Of a stretch of 64,000 bases of DNA, positions 9,139 through 17,565 are shown one piece after another. The DNA is from an alpha proteobacterium IMCC14465 (lineage in GTDB: Bacteria > Pseudomonadota > Alphaproteobacteria > RS24): the NCBI GenBank assembly GCA_000293845.2, contig ALYF01000002.1, positions 422,596 to 486,595 of the forward strand, read 5' to 3'. A program made the translations under genes and the position numbers. The notes beneath the pieces are model-generated. The model made no database searches and was not told the origin of the DNA. It was given only the letters and a program-made list of their open reading frames with translations. Every line of letters begins with the position of its first letter. Within the stretch, counting starts at the first letter, position 1.

Positions 9139-9996
9139 TTAATATAGCCCACTCAGCTCAGGAAAATTCTCAAATTCACGCAGAATGTCATTTATCACTG
9201 TCGTCTGGAGCACTTTCTTTCCATTTCCTATTGATGCCATAGAGATATTCTCTCGCCAATAACTTGACACTCCATTAGTAACAATACCAAGGTCTCGGTA
9301 TACACTTTCCAGAGACCCAGGAGAACTGCAAATATCTTCATATTTGACGGTTATTATCTTTTGACCTTCATTAACTTCTATTTCGTTTAGACTCTCTAGC
9401 GTTTTGCTAACACTAATCGCCCATTGTCGCGCACAAATAATGTGCAATGGAAGCCGCACTAGATCTTCTTCTATACCAGAGTAACGAGGCCCCCAGATTG
9501 AGGGCGCATTGCCATCCGCCAGAAACTGGTTCCTTACAAACCACCATGCGTAGCTAATCTCAGATAATGGAAAGTACCTTATTTTCTGGAGTAGGTATCG
9601 CAGATCTGGCCTCGCATTCCATTGCTCAATAGCTGAAGCCACCACATCAAACCCATTTCGCACGATGTGTACCAATAATGCATCTGGCATACAGGCGTGC
9701 ACAAAGGGCACCCTCAACGTGTTTGAAACAGTTTTTTCAACGACAAATGAGTTCGCGGCTAAGAGCTCCTTCTCTTTTATTCCTGACAATCTAATTACCG
9801 AACTACGGATTTTTTTTGCTGTTTCGGGACTTAAATCCGACAGCGTCAGTTCGTCACTCTGTGACGGATCACAGCCCTGCCTCCAGACATAATTGACGTC
9901 GTAAGGGACCCTAAAACCCCCATTAACAGATGAGATTGCATCCCGCAGCATTTTCGTTCCTGATCTAGCGGCACCCAAGACTAAAACTATTTTCAT
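9139..9996 (-). CDS. Sulfotransferase family protein (second in cluster)
   Basis: A 285-residue P-loop-like sulfotransferase. GAARSGTKML (residues 8-17) is the 5'-phosphosulfate-binding loop and HIVRNGFDVVAS (110-121, with R113 and S121) is the 3'-phosphate-binding motif of PAPS enzymes. A late KYEDI segment and the final FPELSGLY are also typical of bacterial Sulfotransfer_1/3 members. It has no signal peptide and is presumably cytoplasmic. It overlaps the start of the polysaccharide glycosyltransferase neighbour by four bases. Together with the gene at 3980-4726 this points to a polysaccharide sulfated at two positions, or to sulfation of two different sugars. Confidence 0.75.
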   Translation of the reverse strand: MKIVLVLGAARSGTKMLRDAISSVNGGFRVPYDVNYVWRQGCDPSQSDELTLSDLSPETAKKIRSSVIRLSGIKEKELLAANSFVVEKTVSNTLRVPFVHACMPDALLVHIVRNGFDVVASAIEQWNARPDLRYLLQKIRYFPLSEISYAWWFVRNQFLADGNAPSIWGPRYSGIEEDLVRLPLHIICARQWAISVSKTLESLNEIEVNEGQKIITVKYEDICSSPGSLESVYRDLGIVTNGVSSYWRENISMASIGNGKKVLQTTVINDILREFENFPELSGLY

Positions 9997-10742
9997 TTTC
10001 TATCTCGCAAGTATCTCTCAAATCTTCTGACCGCTTTCTTAAATGCTTTGCGTTTGTCTGGAACATAAAAAACGTAAGCAGATAGTGTGTAAAACAGCAT
10101 TTTGAATTTGTTAGAAGATACAGATTGCTCTCTCTTGACATAGTCAAAGTAACACCCCGGAGCCCGAACCGATTTGTACCCACGAGAGAGAATGTGGCAC
10201 CAAAACTTAAATGGGTGCCGCGCTTTCATAGATCCAAAACGCGCGCCTTGAATTATCTCACGCCGTAAAACCACAGAGGAACAAAAGATTCCCGTCGTTT
10301 CGAGGAAGTCGTCTAGTGCTATAATCTCTTTTGAAACCCTCCAGCGGTAATCGCATCTGTCTGGCAAAAGAGTTAGTTCCCTCATATCAGTATGAGTAAA
10401 GTCCGCACCCGACCGAAGCAAGGAAATTTGAGTCTCAATTTTATTTAGGGGCCATCTGTCGTCTGCATCACAAAATGCGACATACGGAGCAGACGAAATC
10501 GTTAAAGCCAGATTCCTTGCCGCACCTCCACCTTGGTTTTTTGACAATCTCGTTAATTCTATTCTCTCGTCTAAATCACAAATACTTCTTATATAACCGC
10601 TCGCCTCTTCATTTGATCCGTCATCAACAACTATAATTCTCAGGTTTCTATAACTTTGGCCTGTAATCGAAGCCATCGTCTCTCGGAATTCGGATCCAGG
10701 GTTAAAAACGGGCACCACTACGTCTACCAAGCCGTGATTCAT
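9993..10742 (-). CDS. Glycosyltransferase family 2 (GT-A)
   Basis: A 249-residue GT-A enzyme. VVVPVFNPG opens the nucleotide-binding fold, VVDDGS (residues 38-43) binds the nucleotide and CDADDRW (91-97) carries the metal-binding DxD. The C-terminal part is short and basic, without transmembrane helices. It should transfer one sugar to the lipid-linked intermediate. Four-base overlaps with the genes on both sides show tight operon packing. Confidence 0.85.
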   Translation of the reverse strand: MNHGLVDVVVPVFNPGSEFRETMASITGQSYRNLRIIVVDDGSNEEASGYIRSICDLDERIELTRLSKNQGGGAARNLALTISSAPYVAFCDADDRWPLNKIETQISLLRSGADFTHTDMRELTLLPDRCDYRWRVSKEIIALDDFLETTGIFCSSVVLRREIIQGARFGSMKARHPFKFWCHILSRGYKSVRAPGCYFDYVKREQSVSSNKFKMLFYTLSAYVFYVPDKRKAFKKAVRRFERYLRDRK

Positions 10743-11473
10743 GAGTTGCGTTCAAAGCTTAAGCCACGATCGTCCAACCCCAAAGAAGTATAGCCAAGCT
10801 TTTCAAACTCAATCTCTAGACCTGATTGGGGTGGAGCAATGCATATTATTCTGGGCCAGTCCTTTTTCTGGATTTCTCCGAGATACTGCCTAACAACTGC
10901 CAGCTCACCACCGTTCGTAGTCACGCTAAGCACCGAAGGGAGATCAGGCGCTCTGTTCGCATAAACTGCGATGGGCAAAGCTCTTACCTCAATTGTCTGC
11001 AATTTTCCATCTCCCAACTTTGTTTTTCGAATTGTCTCACTTAGAACCGGCTTATTCGTAGCCTGACGATTATTCGCTATTTCAAGAAAAAGCTTTCCTT
11101 CAAAGGTAGAAACAGCCCCCTCGAAAATTATTGTTTCCGTTCGAGCATTTTTAAAGGAATTGAAAATTCGGTGACCAGTTGCTACCGAATTGGCGTCAGG
11201 CTCAACGAGAACCAGGGTTTTAGGTCCCAGAAAATGAAACAAAAGACTCCTCGACCTTCCTTGATTAAGGAGATCTGAGGGCATACCAATTTGCAACACA
11301 CAATCGTCACCCCTAATCAAACTATAGGGGACCGTTTTTTTTGCCACGCGCCCGTAAAAGCGCAATTTAGTTTCGAACGGGATAAGCACCTGTGCAGAAA
11401 CAAAAAGTTTGCGAGCCAATCTATAGGCAGGAGCCGGAATTTTTCTTCTCAGCTTGGTAAAAAAAATAATCAT
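10739..11473 (-). CDS. FkbM-like methyltransferase-related protein, divergent motifs
   Basis: A protein of about 244 residues whose layout resembles FkbM methyltransferases: a LVLVEPDANSV strand near residue 91, GAVSTFEGKLFLEI and a closing SVTTNGGELAVVRQYL segment where FkbM proteins have KIDVEGxE. The usual DVGANxG SAM loop is replaced by LQIGMPSD, and the acidic catalytic/metal residues are not obvious, so enzymatic activity is doubtful. The start is the ATG at 11473, with AAGG nine bases upstream. It is the first gene of the AT-rich cassette and overlaps the next by four bases. Confidence 0.5.
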   Translation of the reverse strand: MIIFFTKLRRKIPAPAYRLARKLFVSAQVLIPFETKLRFYGRVAKKTVPYSLIRGDDCVLQIGMPSDLLNQGRSRSLLFHFLGPKTLVLVEPDANSVATGHRIFNSFKNARTETIIFEGAVSTFEGKLFLEIANNRQATNKPVLSETIRKTKLGDGKLQTIEVRALPIAVYANRAPDLPSVLSVTTNGGELAVVRQYLGEIQKKDWPRIICIAPPQSGLEIEFEKLGYTSLGLDDRGLSFERNS

Positions 11474-11764
11474 CAAAAAACCTTCTTTAACTGAGGCATA
11501 CCTATACCAAAAAGCATGGCTCTATTACTATTGCATGACCTTTGTGGCCTTTTTTTCAGTCTGAGTGAAAATTACGGAAGACCATTACTTTAGTTTGCGA
11601 TTTGACGGGAAAACACTCAAGAAACAAACCAGACAAAAGACTAAGTTACCTGTAACAGAATAAGACTTGAACTGAATCACAAGAATACCTTTGGAGGATC
11701 TAATTTTTTTGATGTTAATGTAACAACCAACGGAATAGGACGCAGAGTGCCCTCTAGCTCTTGC
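11474..11764. other. AT-rich spacer between manC and the glycosyltransferase cassette
   Basis: About 290 bases with no convincing reading frame. The region separates the manC-ugd-gmd block from the AT-richer glycosyltransferase cassette and coincides with the change in base composition. It could hold a promoter for the cassette, but I see no clear -35/-10 pair and no strong intrinsic terminator for the minus-strand transcript. Confidence 0.5.
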
Positions 11765-13192
11765 TTATTTTCGACCGTATGAGTCTTTTAGGCGCACAAT
11801 GTCGTCTTCACCAAGATAGCTGCCCACTTGAACCTCAACCAGCACAAGCTCAGTCTTACCAATGTTTGTCAGCCGATGTTTTTCACCCAGTGGAATATAT
11901 CGATACTCCCCAGGTCCCGTTTCAAACTCCTCATCACCCACTTGCACAATGGCTTTGCCTTGCGTCACCACCCAATGCTCCGCGCGTTTGTGATGATATT
12001 GCAGGCTCAGTTTCTGCCCCGGTGCGACGGTGATGCGCTTGACCTGATAGCCGTCTTCTTGTTTCAGCGTCGCAAAAGTTCCCCATGGCCGATGCACCGT
12101 GGCCGGCAGTTCCGTCAATTCCGCATCTGCGCTTGCTTTTAATGCCTCAACCACCAATTTCACGTCTTGTGACTTAGCACGGTCAGCGACCAGCAATGCA
12201 TCCGGTGTGTCGATAATGACCAAATTTTCAACGCCAATCGCGGCGATGACTTTTTCGGTATGGCTGGTGCTTTCAATATGCGTGTTTCGTGCTTCGACAA
12301 ACCGAACTTTGTCAGCACCGGCGATACTGTTGTCGTCACTGTCAGCCTCATGCGCGCTGGCCACCGCGTCCCATGAGCCAACATCCGACCAACCAAAGCC
12401 GGCGGGCACCATGGCTATTTTGTCGGCTTTTTCCATCACCGCATAGTCGATGGAAATATCTGGCTGGGCGATAAAACTGCCTTCCTCAAAGCGTGTCACG
12501 CCGCCTTCTTCTTGCGCCTCGGCAAATGCAGCTTCGGAGGCTGCCCACACATCGCCCGAGTGCATCGCCATGTTTTCAGCCATCACACCGGCGGTAAAAC
12601 AAAACATGCCTGAATTCCAATAATAGCGGCCGTCGGCGAGATACCTCTCAGCGGTGGTGCGATCGGGTTTTTCAACGAAGCTTTTGAGCGGTTGCGGTGT
12701 GTCTCCCGCCGCAGCGACTTCCAAATACCCATAGCCCGTCTCTGGGCCGGTTGGGCGAATGCCGAAGACGACGAGATTTCCGGCTTGTGCTTGCTCTGCT
12801 GCTTGGCTGACAGCTTTTTCAAAAGCAGCATCGTTGGAAATCAAATGATCAGCCGCCAGAACCAGACACACGGCATCATCACCATGCGTATTTTGAATAT
12901 GCCGCACAGCCAGCGCAATCGCGGGCGCGGTGTTGCGCCCCTTTGGTTCCAACAAATAGGAAACTTTCGGCGCCTTTGAGGTTTCTTTCAGCAAATTCTC
13001 TGTCAGGAAATAGTGATCTTGATTGGTCACGATAAGCGCCTCATCAGCAATCAAAGCGGCACGCTCTAAGGCATGGGCCAAAAGCGGTTTTCCGGCTACC
13101 TCCATAAAAGGTTTTGGATGCATGCGCCGCGATATTGGCCAAAGCCGCGTCCCAGCACCGCCCGACAGAATAATAGGTATGATTTTAGTCAT
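11765..13192 (-). CDS. manC: Mannose-1-phosphate guanylyltransferase / mannose-6-phosphate isomerase
   Basis: A 475-residue type II bifunctional enzyme. The N-terminal nucleotidyltransferase opens with [14 protein letters not shown] (residues 9-22), has FVEKPDR and YYWNSGMF further on, and the C-terminal cupin domain contains [23 protein letters not shown] and RAEHWVV, the isomerase signature. It makes GDP-mannose, the substrate of the neighbouring gmd product. It overlaps ugd by eight bases. Length and motifs fit the ManC/XanB/CpsB family fully. Confidence 0.95.
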   Translation of the reverse strand: MTKIIPIILSGGAGTRLWPISRRMHPKPFMEVAGKPLLAHALERAALIADEALIVTNQDHYFLTENLLKETSKAPKVSYLLEPKGRNTAPAIALAVRHIQNTHGDDAVCLVLAADHLISNDAAFEKAVSQAAEQAQAGNLVVFGIRPTGPETGYGYLEVAAAGDTPQPLKSFVEKPDRTTAERYLADGRYYWNSGMFCFTAGVMAENMAMHSGDVWAASEAAFAEAQEEGGVTRFEEGSFIAQPDISIDYAVMEKADKIAMVPAGFGWSDVGSWDAVASAHEADSDDNSIAGADKVRFVEARNTHIESTSHTEKVIAAIGVENLVIIDTPDALLVADRAKSQDVKLVVEALKASADAELTELPATVHRPWGTFATLKQEDGYQVKRITVAPGQKLSLQYHHKRAEHWVVTQGKAIVQVGDEEFETGPGEYRYIPLGEKHRLTNIGKTELVLVEVQVGSYLGEDDIVRLKDSYGRK

Positions 13193-14360
13193 TTCCGAAC
13201 AAATCTCGCGTGAACACTTTTTCGCTCACATCGTTTAATTCACTGACCATGCGGTTGGCAATAATCACATCGCAGCGGGACTTGAAGCCGTCAAGCTCAT
13301 GGGTGACTTCAGAGTTGAAGAAATGGGTCTCATCAAGCGATGGTTCATAGACGACGACCTCAAAACCCTTTGCCTTAATCCGTTTCATCACACCTTGCAC
13401 GGCGGATGAGCGGAAATTATCCGACCCCGCTTTCATGGCGAGACGATAAATGCCGACTGTTTGCGGCTGCTTGGCAATAATTTGCTCGGCGATAAAATCT
13501 TTCCGCGTCGTGTTTGAGTTCACAATCGCTTGAATCAGATTTTGTGGCACCAGGTCATAATTTGCGAGTAATTGCTTGGTGTCTTTCGGCAAGCAATAAC
13601 CTCCATAGCCAAAGCTTGGATTATTGTAATGCCCGCCAATGCGCGGGTCGAACGACACACCATCAATGATTGAGCGCGTATCCAGGCCCTCGCCCATGGC
13701 ATAACTGTCGAGTTCATTGAAGAAGGAGACACGCATGGCGAGATATGTATTGGCGAATAGTTTGACGGCTTCTGCTTCGGTTGACCGCATAAACAATGTG
13801 TCGATGTCTTTTTTTTCGGCTGCCTGCTGCAGAAGCCCTGCAAAAGTCTTCGCTTCGAGCAAATCGCTACCAATGATAATGCGCGACGGATAAAGATTAT
13901 CCTTCAGCGCCTGCCCCTCGCGCAAGAACTCAGGCGAGAAGACAATTCGCTCAGTTTGAAACTTATCCATCATCAGTTTTGTAAAGCCAACGGGCACGGT
14001 TGATTTAATAATCAGCAGTGCCGTTTCATTGGCGGCCAGAGACTGCTCGATAACGCTTTCGACAGAACTGGTATCGAAGTAGTTGGTTTCGGGGTCATAA
14101 TCAGTCGGCGTCGCCACGACGATAAACTCGGCCCTCGCATAGGCTTCCTCTTTATCCAGCGTCGCCGTGAGAGAAAGCTCCTTCTCTGAGAGGTATTTCT
14201 CAATCTCGGTATCCACCACGGTCGACTTACCTTGATTGATGAGCTCGACCCGCGACACATCAATGTCGAGAGCGATGACATCATTGTGTTGCGCCAGCAG
14301 CACGGCCATGGACATGCCCACATATCCGGTGCCGACGACGGTTATCTTGCGCCCAGTCAC
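13185..14360 (-). CDS. ugd: UDP-glucose 6-dehydrogenase
   Basis: A 391-residue enzyme of the enterobacterial Ugd type. [10 protein letters not shown] (8-17) binds NAD, FLREG (146-150) and K200 line the active site, and GGYCLPKDT places the catalytic Cys256 and Asp260. [20 protein letters not shown] is a hallmark of this subgroup. It converts UDP-glucose (from GalU, encoded near 44 kb) to UDP-glucuronate for an acidic polysaccharide. The start is GTG; no ATG lies before the Rossmann strand. Confidence 0.94.
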   Translation of the reverse strand: MTGRKITVVGTGYVGMSMAVLLAQHNDVIALDIDVSRVELINQGKSTVVDTEIEKYLSEKELSLTATLDKEEAYARAEFIVVATPTDYDPETNYFDTSSVESVIEQSLAANETALLIIKSTVPVGFTKLMMDKFQTERIVFSPEFLREGQALKDNLYPSRIIIGSDLLEAKTFAGLLQQAAEKKDIDTLFMRSTEAEAVKLFANTYLAMRVSFFNELDSYAMGEGLDTRSIIDGVSFDPRIGGHYNNPSFGYGGYCLPKDTKQLLANYDLVPQNLIQAIVNSNTTRKDFIAEQIIAKQPQTVGIYRLAMKAGSDNFRSSAVQGVMKRIKAKGFEVVVYEPSLDETHFFNSEVTHELDGFKSRCDVIIANRMVSELNDVSEKVFTRDLFGND

Positions 14361-14422
14361 AGTGTTATCTCACGTCTCATAAGGTTCATTAATCTTACTA
14401 AAGTCTGAGTATAGAAACACAT

Positions 14423-15505
14423 CTACCTCAATTTCAGCTGATTTAACGCAATCAAATAGTCAGCCTCAACCATTTCCGCACACATTTCCTGGACTGTTAT
14501 TTCCGGCTCCCAGCCAAGCATTTCTTTGGCTTTAGTAGGATCACCCAAAAGCGTCTCAACTTCTGCCGGCCGGAAGTAACGCTCATCAATTTTCACAATG
14601 TCCTGACCGACCTCAACACTAGGCGCCATGTCGCCGTCAATGGCTATAACTGTCCCAACTTCATCTATGCCGTTACCCTTAAATTCAAGGGTTATGCCAA
14701 GAGCATTGGCTGACCAATTAATGAATTCGCGCACAGAATATTGTTTGCCCGTCGCGATCACAAAATCATGCGGCGTATCCTGCTGCAGCATCATCCACTG
14801 CATGCGCACATAATCCTTAGCGTGCCCCCAATCGCGCAACGCATCAATATTGCCCATATAAAGGCAATCCTCAAAGCCGAGAGCGATATTGGCAAGGCCG
14901 CGGGTGATTTTGCGGGTGACAAATGTCTCACCCCGCCGTGGGCTCTCGTGATTAAAGAGGATGCCGTTACACGCAAACATGCCATAGGCCTCGCGGTAAT
15001 TAACTGTAATCCAATATGAGTAAAGCTTTGCGGCTGCATAGGGAGAGCGCGGATAAAATGGCGTGGTCTCCTTTTGAGGTGTCTCCTGAACCAAGCCGTA
15101 AAGTTCAGAAGTTGAGGCCTGGTAAAATTTAGTCTTTTTCTCCAACCCTAAAATCCGAATGCCCTCGAGAATGCGGAGTGTCCCGACACCGTCAACATCA
15201 ACGGTATATTCCGGACTTTCAAAGCTAACAGCTACATGGCTCTGCGCCCCAAGATTATAAACCTCATCAGGCTCGACTTCACTCAACAGGCGGGTAATAT
15301 TGCTTGTATCGGTTAAATCTCCATAGTGAAGTTTAAATCGCTGGTGCTCGACATGCGGATCCTCATAAATGTGATCAACCCTTTGCGTATTAAACATTGA
15401 CGAACGACGTTTAATGCCGTGAACCTCATAACCTTTTTCAAGCAACAACTCGGCAAGATAAGACCCATCCTGTCCGGTAATGCCTGTTATGAGAGCTTTT
15501 TTCAT
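14423..15505 (-). CDS. gmd: GDP-mannose 4,6-dehydratase
   Basis: A 360-residue extended [22 protein letters not shown] at the N-terminus is diagnostic of [18 protein letters not shown] with the catalytic Thr/Ser-Glu, [10 protein letters not shown] with Tyr-x3-Lys and [16 protein letters not shown] complete the family pattern. It makes GDP-4-keto-6-deoxymannose, precursor of GDP-fucose, rhamnose or perosamine. No GDP-fucose synthase or reductase follows in the window, so the final sugar is open. It lies downstream of the NusG-like gene, after a 110-base AT-rich gap. Confidence 0.96.
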   Translation of the reverse strand: MKKALITGITGQDGSYLAELLLEKGYEVHGIKRRSSMFNTQRVDHIYEDPHVEHQRFKLHYGDLTDTSNITRLLSEVEPDEVYNLGAQSHVAVSFESPEYTVDVDGVGTLRILEGIRILGLEKKTKFYQASTSELYGLVQETPQKETTPFYPRSPYAAAKLYSYWITVNYREAYGMFACNGILFNHESPRRGETFVTRKITRGLANIALGFEDCLYMGNIDALRDWGHAKDYVRMQWMMLQQDTPHDFVIATGKQYSVREFINWSANALGITLEFKGNGIDEVGTVIAIDGDMAPSVEVGQDIVKIDERYFRPAEVETLLGDPTKAKEMLGWEPEITVQEMCAEMVEADYLIALNQLKLR

Positions 15506-15615
15506 AAATTATTAATTTCTGTGTTCATTGTTGTTGCTTGTCACTTCGTTCATATTCTCTATCGATTAGCTTAACTTAACTTGAGTGTGTATATTACGCG
15601 GCTAGATTTCAATTT

Positions 15616-16131
15616 CTAAGACAGACGCTCCAGTTCGGCAGATGACACCTCCACAGATTTATATTGCTCCATAAACTTAAACAATAATCTCACCCTGTCG
15701 CCGGAAACTAACTCTTCGACTTGACCTATAAAATCTGTGAATGGTCCGGAAACCAGACGGGCTTTCTCACCAGTTTTCCAGTCACTTATTGGTTTTAGCA
15801 TATGCTGGTCATCACAACGCGCCATAAAACCCGCCATCAATGCGTCAGGTATTTGCGCCGGACGCCCCCCATGAAAGGAAATAAGTCTATTAACACCAAG
15901 TGTGGAATTAATTTTCCGCCAATCTCCGTCATCTAATCCGAATTTAATAAAGATATAACCCGGAAAAACAGGACGTGAGCCGACACTAAGTTTACGGGCA
16001 TGCCTAATGGTTACCTTGCGCATGGGCATAAAACACTCAAAACCCTGCCGAGCTAAATTGAGCTGAGCCTTATTAAACCCATTTGGTTTTAATTGAGCGA
16101 CATACCAGCAATCTTTAGCTTGAGATATCAT
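15616..16131 (-). CDS. NusG-like antiterminator (RfaH/LoaP-type) of the polysaccharide operon
   Basis: A 171-residue NusG paralogue. The NGN domain (residues 7-100) has WYVAQLKPNGFNKAQLNLARQ and SVGSRPVFPGYIFIKF; the C-terminal KOW region has KTGEKARLVSGPFTDFIGQVEEL. Specialised NusG proteins of this size in polysaccharide clusters bind RNA polymerase and suppress termination along long operons. It overlaps the MarR-type gene by four bases, and an ops-like GCGGTAGC element lies in the leader of that pair. A general NusG is excluded by position: no secE or rplK is nearby. Confidence 0.85.
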   Translation of the reverse strand: MISQAKDCWYVAQLKPNGFNKAQLNLARQGFECFMPMRKVTIRHARKLSVGSRPVFPGYIFIKFGLDDGDWRKINSTLGVNRLISFHGGRPAQIPDALMAGFMARCDDQHMLKPISDWKTGEKARLVSGPFTDFIGQVEELVSGDRVRLLFKFMEQYKSVEVSSAELERLS

Positions 16132-16493
16132 TTATAACTCTCAACTTGATTATCCTTTAACTCGGATTTGAGGCTTTCAATCTCATTTTGCAAACGAAGA
16201 TATTCGGCATTCTTTCTTTCTAAAAATGATAATGTGAGACGCGACTTCTCAATGACACCCTCGGGAGTGAGAAGGTATAGATATTTTTGTTTAGTTGAAG
16301 AGTTTTTAAACCGACGAACCTTAACAAGCCCCTTATCAATGAGGGCGTTTATACAGTAATTTACACTCCCAAGACTAACACCCAAATGAGATGATAGCTT
16401 TCTTTGAGTAAAGCCGGGGTTGGAATATAGACTGCGCAAAACGTTAAATTCCATTTCGTTCTTTTCTTTATTTTGATTTTTTATGAGTGACAT
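16128..16493 (-). CDS. MarR family EPS-associated transcriptional regulator
   Basis: A 121-residue winged-helix protein: GFTQRKLSSHLGVSLGSVNYCINALIDKGLVKV is the helix-turn-helix and the first part of the wing, followed by KQKYLYLLTPEGVIEKSRLT. The C-terminus (from about residue 88) is a predicted coiled coil (LERKNAEYLRLQNEIESLKSEL). The sequence fits the EPS-associated MarR family (TIGR04176) found beside NusG-like genes in exopolysaccharide loci. It probably autoregulates this operon; the palindrome GAACGTTC at 16605-16612 is a possible operator. Confidence 0.85.
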   Translation of the reverse strand: MSLIKNQNKEKNEMEFNVLRSLYSNPGFTQRKLSSHLGVSLGSVNYCINALIDKGLVKVRRFKNSSTKQKYLYLLTPEGVIEKSRLTLSFLERKNAEYLRLQNEIESLKSELKDNQVESYK

Positions 16494-16523
16494 ATTTTAT
16501 AAAAAATTGAATTGGTATTATCC

Positions 16524-16534
16524 CAGGCTACCGC
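16524..16534 (-). promoter_or_regulatory. ops-like RfaH recruitment element
   Basis: On the minus strand the sequence reads GCGGTAGCCTG, with the complete GCGGTAGC core of the enterobacterial ops element (GGCGGTAGCnTG). It stands 31 bases before the start codon of the MarR-type gene, in the leader of the transcript that carries the NusG/RfaH-like gene and the downstream sugar genes. The self-complementary GC-GGTA-GC core could form the small ops hairpin. A chance occurrence of an 8-base core in 64 kb is not negligible, but the position is as expected. Confidence 0.45.
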
Positions 16535-16642
16535 AGATGCGGGTGAACGAGACTCGCAACTTTATAATCCTAATAACCATATAAATTAGAATTGTTCAAG
16601 CGATGAACGTTCGAAGTTAAGCTTATTTTTGGGGTGTATATT

Positions 16643-17563
16643 TTAAGAATTTAATGGTCGGATATAATGGCGCCCGAGCACATAAATCAAAGCAAGAAAT
16701 CCACCCAGAAAAGTCCCTAAAATGCATATAAGCGCCCGTTTGGGCTCAGACTTAAATTCAGGAACTGTTGCCGGGTCAATAGTCTTGAAAACATATTCCT
16801 CCCGAACATTTGCCAACATCATGATTTCAGTCTGAGATTGAATAAGTTCATAGAATAAATTACGCAAATCAGCGAGAGGGGAAGAGGCAACTTGTTGCTT
16901 CAAATAAGCGATTGAGCTTTCCGCCTCATCAATATCCTGCCGTCGAATGGCATCGTTTAAATCCTTAATGACTAAACGCGTCCACTCAGCGGCAATGTCA
17001 GGACTTTTATGTTTAAATCCTACTCGAACAAACTCAGATGTCGTGTCTTTTTCAATGATAAGAATATCATTATATGTCTCATATACTTCTTCGTTAGACG
17101 GCACCTCATCTTTATCCAGCCAGGCTTTAGATTTTTCATCATAAACATCAGCATCAAGCTTCAATTCCCTGGTTTCTGGATCCCAATAATCAACAGCCAT
17201 TAACTGGGGGGTGATTTTATGGCGCCCCACAAATTCACGCACAAATTTTCGAGACTTTAACACCTCAAGCCCCAACTCGGATTTATTGACGCCGTCATCT
17301 GGCAAGGAAACACCCGCCAACGAGGCAAGCCCCCCAAATTGACCAGCCAATTTTGACATTCCGCCACCACCCGCACCTCCAGTAGGCGCCAATAACGCTT
17401 CCGCCTGATATATATTAGGCTGGGACAAGGCATAAATAACAGAAAGAAATGCCGCAACTGCTGTAATGGCGACAATTTTAATTTTCTCATCCCAGAGAAC
17501 TTTTATAAGCTCTAGGAGGTCTATTTCGTCATCTTGATAGAGTTCAGATTGAGATTTTGACAT
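16643..17563 (-). CDS. Wzz/GumC-type chain-length determinant protein
   Basis: A 306-residue inner-membrane protein of the polysaccharide co-polymerase family. A first transmembrane helix lies near residues 32-50 (IVAITAVAAFLSVIYALS), a Gly-rich loop follows, and a C-terminal helix lies near residues 279-299 preceded by the PEFKSEPKRA proline-rich segment typical of Wzz. No Walker motifs are present, so it lacks a fused tyrosine kinase. It sets polymer length together with Wzy. It ends 3 bases before... the Wza-type gene's stop-side neighbour in the same operon (two bases between the genes). Confidence 0.85.
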   Translation of the reverse strand: MSKSQSELYQDDEIDLLELIKVLWDEKIKIVAITAVAAFLSVIYALSQPNIYQAEALLAPTGGAGGGGMSKLAGQFGGLASLAGVSLPDDGVNKSELGLEVLKSRKFVREFVGRHKITPQLMAVDYWDPETRELKLDADVYDEKSKAWLDKDEVPSNEEVYETYNDILIIEKDTTSEFVRVGFKHKSPDIAAEWTRLVIKDLNDAIRRQDIDEAESSIAYLKQQVASSPLADLRNLFYELIQSQTEIMMLANVREEYVFKTIDPATVPEFKSEPKRALICILGTFLGGFLALIYVLGRHYIRPLNS

Positions 17564-17565
17564 TT

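Noticed and set aside
11511..11570. Possible terminator (GGCC...GGTC near a T-run) in the 11.5-kb spacer
   Set aside because: Only a four-base imperfect stem on the minus strand, and the T-run is on the wrong side.
12099..12446. Plus-strand frames opposite manC, gltB, galU and other housekeeping genes
   Set aside because: All are shadows of conserved genes, without ribosome-binding sites or recognisable domains.
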